Under the pieces are notes generated by a model. The model made no database searches. It had not been told where the DNA came from and was given only the letters and a program-made list of their open reading frames with translations. From Ananas comosus (Eukaryota; Streptophyta; Magnoliopsida; Poales; Bromeliaceae), in contig NC_033641.1 in assembly GCF_001540865.1 (NCBI RefSeq), forward strand, positions 4,159,235 to 4,223,234: a stretch of DNA of 64,000 nt, in the 5' to 3' direction. Shown here one piece after another: positions 59,313 to 64,000 of this stretch. The stretch's first letter is position 1, and each line of letters starts with the position of its first letter. A program made the position numbers and the translations under genes.

Positions 59313-62300
59313 TGTCACGCCCCGTGTCCCGCCTATTTGATCAGGTTCGGGCACGCCGACAGACCGCCGAACGGACAGAGTTTTTTCTGTACGTCTTAGG
59401 CGTCGCAATCAATACAATGTACGAGGTTTCAACCAGGAACACATTTCAATCAAAGATTGCATAAGAAAGTATCAAAAACATAAAATAACTAATACTATTA
59501 CAAGCATTCCCAATACGTGCATTTTACATCCCAATTCTCTTTTATATTCAACTTTCAAATTACAATCTAATTATTACAAATTATTACAACTTTGATACAT
59601 CTTGTCCTTTTCATTTCCTATACCCCTAAGCTATGCTGACAAGGGGTACTGCTATCTCTAGTCTCGGTGGTAGGGCGCTAACTATGGAGCTACACCCTCG
59701 CCTCGTGCCGCCGCGCCGCTCACTTGTGAACCTGTACCCCAAAAACAACACGGGGGTGAGAACTATTGTCCATAGTTTTCAGTGGGTACGGCCACCCAAG
59801 GGAAAAGCTCGACCCACCAGGTCCAAGGAGGCACTGCAATCATGTTAGTCCAACAGATATCTACAAGTATTTTATGCAATATTAAAATACATGAATGTGC
59901 CTCACAATATGCAATATGAAATTCATGAAACTATGCAAGTAGATTATATGATTTTACTCTCTATCATTTGCTATTTTTTACTACTTGCAATTCTTTCTTA
60001 TTAGCCACTATTTATTCTTAGCTATTCTCTATTCTTTACTAAGGGTACTCACACCTTAGTCATATTATACTCATTTGTCATTCTTTTCTAAGGTTACTCT
60101 TACCTTAGTCATACTATGCCACTCGACTCTGTCTTGAGTCAATCAACTACGGATAATCCGCGCTCTATCCAGCTCGAGGTGAAAGAACTCTCACATGCAC
60201 CTTGGCTAACCACAGCTCACTGCGCTCCGTGACTTAGCCACCTGGCGGCGAAATCGTCGCACACGCTCAGCCATGGCTCAAGTCACTCGGCGGTATAATC
60301 CACAAACCGGCTTAACCATCTGGTGGCGAAATCGTCGCACACGCCACGACAATGGTATAGCCCCGAGCGGCGAAATCGTCGCACACGCCCCACACCTCTC
60401 TCAGTGTGATCCATAAGCTCTGGGATTCCGGAATCCATTTCACATAACTCAAGGGTTGGTCTTAACCCTATAGTGTCGACCTATTTGGGTCTAGTGTCCT
60501 TTCCATCCTAGGTCCAATTGACTCTAGGTTCATTGCCCTTATCACATAACCTAGGTTTGCTTGACTCTAGGTTCATTTCCCAACCTATGTTCTTTAACAC
60601 TAGGTTAAATGCCACTCTTGACCAACCTATGTTTATTAACACTAGGTTCAATGTCATTCATGTCCAACCTATGTTTATTAACACTAGGTTCGATGCCACT
60701 CGATCTATTTGACGTCCTAGTTGTCCGTACCTAGGAATCATACTTGACATGCCACACTTGTTGAGTTCTTTATCAACTTAGGGTTATCGACCCAATGTTA
60801 CTTTCATATGAATCTAGCATATTCCATAATTTGCCAACATGTATTTTATCTAGCATTCTTATCTTATATCATTATGCATTTCATCTAGCATAAATTACAA
60901 CATGCAACTCTCAATTAGCATCCTCTACACATGTCATTGCGCATTCCAACTAGCACGTTCTTATAATGTTTACATGCATAGGTCATTTCTCTTATGCTCT
61001 CAAACTAGCATCATTTGCATTATGTCGTCATACAATCTTTGGTAGCCTAACATAGCATTCAATTCATGCATTCATATATTTTACCGCTAGCTACCATTAT
61101 ATGCATCAATATGAAACCATATTTTCTTCGACATGATGGCGACTTAGTCGCTTCGGTGAGCACAACCCACCTCAAATCGCTTTCCGATTGCTTGTAGTCA
61201 CTTGTAGTCACTTGCAATCGGCCTCCCGCGGCACCCATGACCCGGTTCGGCCCGAACTTGTGCGCGACCACCCAAACGGCCACTAATCCACGATCCGAAA
61301 ATTGAAGGTCTATAACTTGATGCTAGGATGCTCCGGATCCGATCTTGTGATTTTTGGACGTCGCCTCGGCCCTCCAGGCGGAAACGAAGCCAAAACGTCC
61401 GTTTCTTCAATATCTTCACGTAGGCTTGACGAATCGCCGAATCGACTTCGCAAACGCGTCGGAAATACCTTTAATTAGGTTTACATAGGGTCAATCTACA
61501 TTTAAACCCAACTATGACAAAAGTCCTAATTTGGGTGCCCTAACAATGTCATTCGACCAATCTCTTGATTTGATCTCCAAAACAAGCAAATGCAAGCTTG
61601 TTGAAGTTCTAAGAACTCTTCTAGAACCATTTCTAAGCCATTCAAACTGTTTCTAGGGCATTTAGAACAAACCCTAGAAATCCACCATAAGAGCTCTTGA
61701 AGCAACCATGGATTTCATGGTGTTCATGGTCTCTAGAGGGTTTCTCTACATGTAAGAAGCTCAAATCCAAGAGTTCTAGGGTACAAAACCAAACCCTAGC
61801 CTAGATCTTACATGAAATCCTCACCTTAGCCCAAAGCACTCCAAGGTCCACCTTGTAGGAGAGCTCAAATCCTTCAAATCCTCCAAATCCACCTTCAAAT
61901 CTCCTCATTTCCCACCTTGAGAGGGAGTTTCTAAAGAGAGAGAGGGAAAGAAATGAGAGGAGAGGGGATTTTCCAAGCTGCTGTGAACGGAAGGGATGTT
62001 GGGGTATTTTATGAGTTGCTACAATAGCAACAAAACCCCCCAAATATCCATAATTGCAGCAGACTTCAATGTTGCTGCCAGACCAAAGTGTACCGGTACA
62101 CTTTTAGTCTGTCACCAGTAACACGATCGCGTAACAGCCAAACCCGAGAGCTGCTGTTTCGGGTTTTACACTGTGTACCGGTACACTTTTTGTCTGTCAC
62201 CGGTACACAGCCTTTTTAGGACTTAGCCAATTTTTCAGCTTTTCTCCGTTTTCGCTCATTAGGCCTCCGATTCATCCCAAATCGCACCGAGACCCCTAAA

Positions 62301-62623
62301 ACATGTTTTCGAGCGTGTCTCAACCATCTTTTCATCCACGCTTATGCCGAATTTAGTCCATAGTTCAACATAGCCTTTCGGATTCCGTTTTCGTGCCCAA
62401 CACGCACCGAAACACCCAAATGCTCCCGAACTTCAATCTCGCATTGTTTCGACTCCGATTCGCCTGAGCAATGCTAAAACCTTTCCAACTCCCTTGGAAC
62501 TCAACTTTAACCCTTCCAACATCGTTGGAATGTTAAATAGACTTTGTCCAACTATTCCTTTCACACACTCTAGTCAATTTGACTAAAGTCCGACCTAGCT
62601 TTTCGAAGCTTCGGTATGTTACA
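59313..62623 (-). repeat. 5' LTR of element B (3,311 bp)
   Basis: It begins TGTCACGCCCC and ends TATGTTACA. Internal marks are three copies of GGCGAAATCGTCGCACACGC (near 60247, 60325 and 60369), a CTAGGTTCA array at 60500-60700, and TGTACCGGTACA palindromes at about 62090 and 62175. It aligns with the solo LTR at 9978-13398. Confidence 0.9.
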
Positions 62624-62628
62624 ACATG

Positions 62629-62720
62629 TGTACATGTTCTCACATCCTACCATTTTTCAGGTGATGCTGGCGGTGAGGGTTGAGAGTTGAGACGAGGCGT
62701 GAGACACGTTAGTAGCGGAT
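62629..62720 (+). repeat. LTR-like host sequence C, last part
   Basis: Continues from 18977 across element B, starting TGTACATGTTCTCACATCC and running through a CAGGTGATGCTGGCGG segment of the kind found near the ends of plant gypsy LTRs. The exact end is not visible. Confidence 0.4.
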
Positions 62721-62942
62721 GATAGAGTTTCCGACCCGGTGGATTTGGTTTAAACTCCTAACTTTGCTTTCTCAAAAGAAATGACTTAAACATTATGGTT
62801 AAGTTGGTTCTATTTTATTTGGATTCATGTGGTTTTGTGAAATAAATAAAGTACTTATGATTTTCTTATAAGATGAAAACGGTTTTCTATCCCTCGTGAT
62901 AGAATTCTTTTCTTTTTACTTCTTTCCATAAATAGGATACGA

Positions 62943-63466
62943 AGTTTACATGTGAGGCAAAAATTGTTGAAATTGACACATCTTATGGCTGGTAGTATAA
63001 AGCATGTCATAATTGCAAAGCAGTAGTCAAAATATGTGATGATACTTTTTGGTGTTCTCGTTGTGGCAACAATGACCACTCTCCTATTTCATTGTAAATA
63101 CTTTTATAACTTTTGAATGTTTTGAGTCGCTGGTTAATTATTGTACAAATAGATGTCGATGACTTATTATTATATATGTTGCAAAAATAGGTATAAATTG
63201 AACACCAATGTTGAAGATGAAAGTGGAATAGCCAATTTTACTATATTTGGAAGGTTGGTATAGGATCTGATTTATATTCCGACACAAAGTTTGGCGACAG
63301 CAGTTAACTCAGATAAATTTACTCTCCCTCATGTAATTAAGACAATTATTGATCAAAAAGATATTTTTCAAGTTGTGCATGATACACAGAGATTTAGAAC
63401 GAGCATTCCTTCTTTTAAGATGTTAAAAATTTTCACACTAAACAACAATCCAAAAGGAAAAGGGTA
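62943..63466 (+). pseudogene. RPA1-like single-strand DNA-binding protein fragment, broken
   Basis: Two segments resemble the C-terminal OB-fold (DBD-C) of replication protein A 70-kDa subunits. The first has a four-cysteine zinc finger: TCEAKIVEIDTSYGW, YKACHNCKAVVKICDD, FWCSRCGNNDHSPI. After a short intron-like gap (about 63095-63190, GT..AG) comes VEDESGIANFTIFGR, DLIYIPTQSLA and IIDQKDIFQVV. A TAG replaces a tryptophan codon after SYGW and another follows GRLV, so it is dead. Plant genomes contain many such RPA-like pieces, both as true RPA70 paralogues and as cargo of Helitron elements. No Rep/helicase domain is visible here, so the origin is undecided. Confidence 0.7.
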
Positions 63467-64000
63467 GAATAAGAGAAAATTATTTATAAAATGTGAAGAC
63501 CAGTTTTACTCATTTTCCAACAAAAAATAGGTCTGCATGAATTGTTTGAACAAATATCTCCTACTCCAGGCACCTCATCAAGGTGACACAACTTTGTTAG
63601 CTTCTTTTTACTTCTATATTTCTATTTGTTATTTATATAATATAAAAAATTGTTAAATGTTAGATGTTTTTCTATTTATAGTTCCGCACAACCATCTACT
63701 AGGTTATATGAAGTCCCTCATAGATACTATTTAATATAATTTTTATTTAACTAAGTTGATTTGCTTTTCATATATAAGAATATTAATATTATTAATTTTA
63801 GGCTAAATTACAGAAAACCCCCCTATAATAACCCGCTTTTTCACTTTCCCCCCTGACATTTAAAAACCTACACTTTGCCCCCCTGTAAAATGAAAAATAT
63901 TCACAGGGGGGTTACGGTGTGTAAAATGACCATTTTGCCCCTCGCCATTGTCGTCTTCTTCCCCATCTTCTCTCCTCACTCTCCTCCGCCGGCCTCGCGG
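63467..64000. repeat. AT-rich DNA then start of a dispersed non-coding repeat
   Basis: 63802 onward (AAATTACAGAAAACCCCCCT, then CTTTGCCCCCCTGT, then ACAGGGGGGTTACGG) has inverted C- and G-run motifs typical of a dispersed MITE-like family. It runs into GC-rich sequence cut by the window end. The DNA between 63467 and 63800 shows nothing recognisable. Confidence 0.4.

Larger units (their letters stand above)
18983..62623 (-). mobile_element. Gypsy element B, internally deleted, hosting element A
   Basis: Outer ends are TGTCACGCCC (18983) and TATGTTACA (62623), flanked by a perfect 5-bp duplication ACATG (18978-18982 and 62624-62628). Parts in order: start of the lower LTR 18983-19076; element A 19077-57783; more of the lower LTR 57789-~57957; gag remnant ~57985-58947; primer site 59305-59291; upper LTR 59313-62623. 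Protease, reverse transcriptase, RNase H and integrase are all missing, and so is most of the lower LTR. One deletion ending near 57957 explains both losses. By primer site and gag it is a minus-strand Ty3/gypsy element. Confidence 0.85.

Overview
The window is nuclear DNA of a flowering plant, most likely a commelinid monocot. The reasons are plant-type split genes, very GC-rich intronless PPR coding next to AT-rich genes, long nested Ty3/gypsy retrotransposons with initiator-Met tRNA primer sites, and hAT- and CACTA-like ends. Pineapple or a relative would fit, but that is inference and nothing in the sequence proves it.

Left part (1-18977): old LTR-like DNA; a broken, split copy of a plant AMBRA1-like WD40 gene (2677-6129, minus) carrying a 338-bp hAT-like MITE in one intron and lying next to a CACTA-like terminus; a decayed gag fragment; then an LTR-like host sequence (C) hit by two solo LTRs (9978-13398 and 13442-16579).

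Central nest (18983-62623): C is interrupted by gypsy element B (5-bp duplication ACATG). The lower LTR of B is interrupted by gypsy element A at 19077-57783 (5-bp duplication GTCGC). A is a chromodomain-type Ty3/gypsy element on the minus strand with PBS, PPT and a multiply broken gag-pol. The upper LTR of A is itself split at 27156/55803 by a 28,646-bp block bounded by short inverted ends and an 8-bp duplication (GTAAGAAC), the signature of a hAT-type insertion.

The 28.6-kb block (27157-55802) holds the only intact-looking host genes: a PIN-LIKES transporter lacking its first exon (+), a P-class PPR protein (-), a C2-domain SRC2-like protein (+), an alpha/beta-hydrolase (-), an E-class PPR protein (-), a coiled-coil protein of unknown function (+) and the complex I subunit NDUFA1 (-). 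Two gene pairs are divergent, and TGGGCC/T (site II-like) motifs lie in the promoters of the E-class PPR/coiled-coil pair and of NDUFA1. The rightmost 5 kb of the block is simple repeats, MITE-like inverted repeats and tandem duplications.

Right part (62629-64000): the remainder of C, then a broken RPA1-like zinc-finger/OB-fold fragment and the start of another repeat.

The most interesting point is a young-looking LTR that appears to have received seven host genes in one insertion, with the edge gene beheaded. A single N at 27399, inside the left terminal sequence, means an assembly join must be excluded first.
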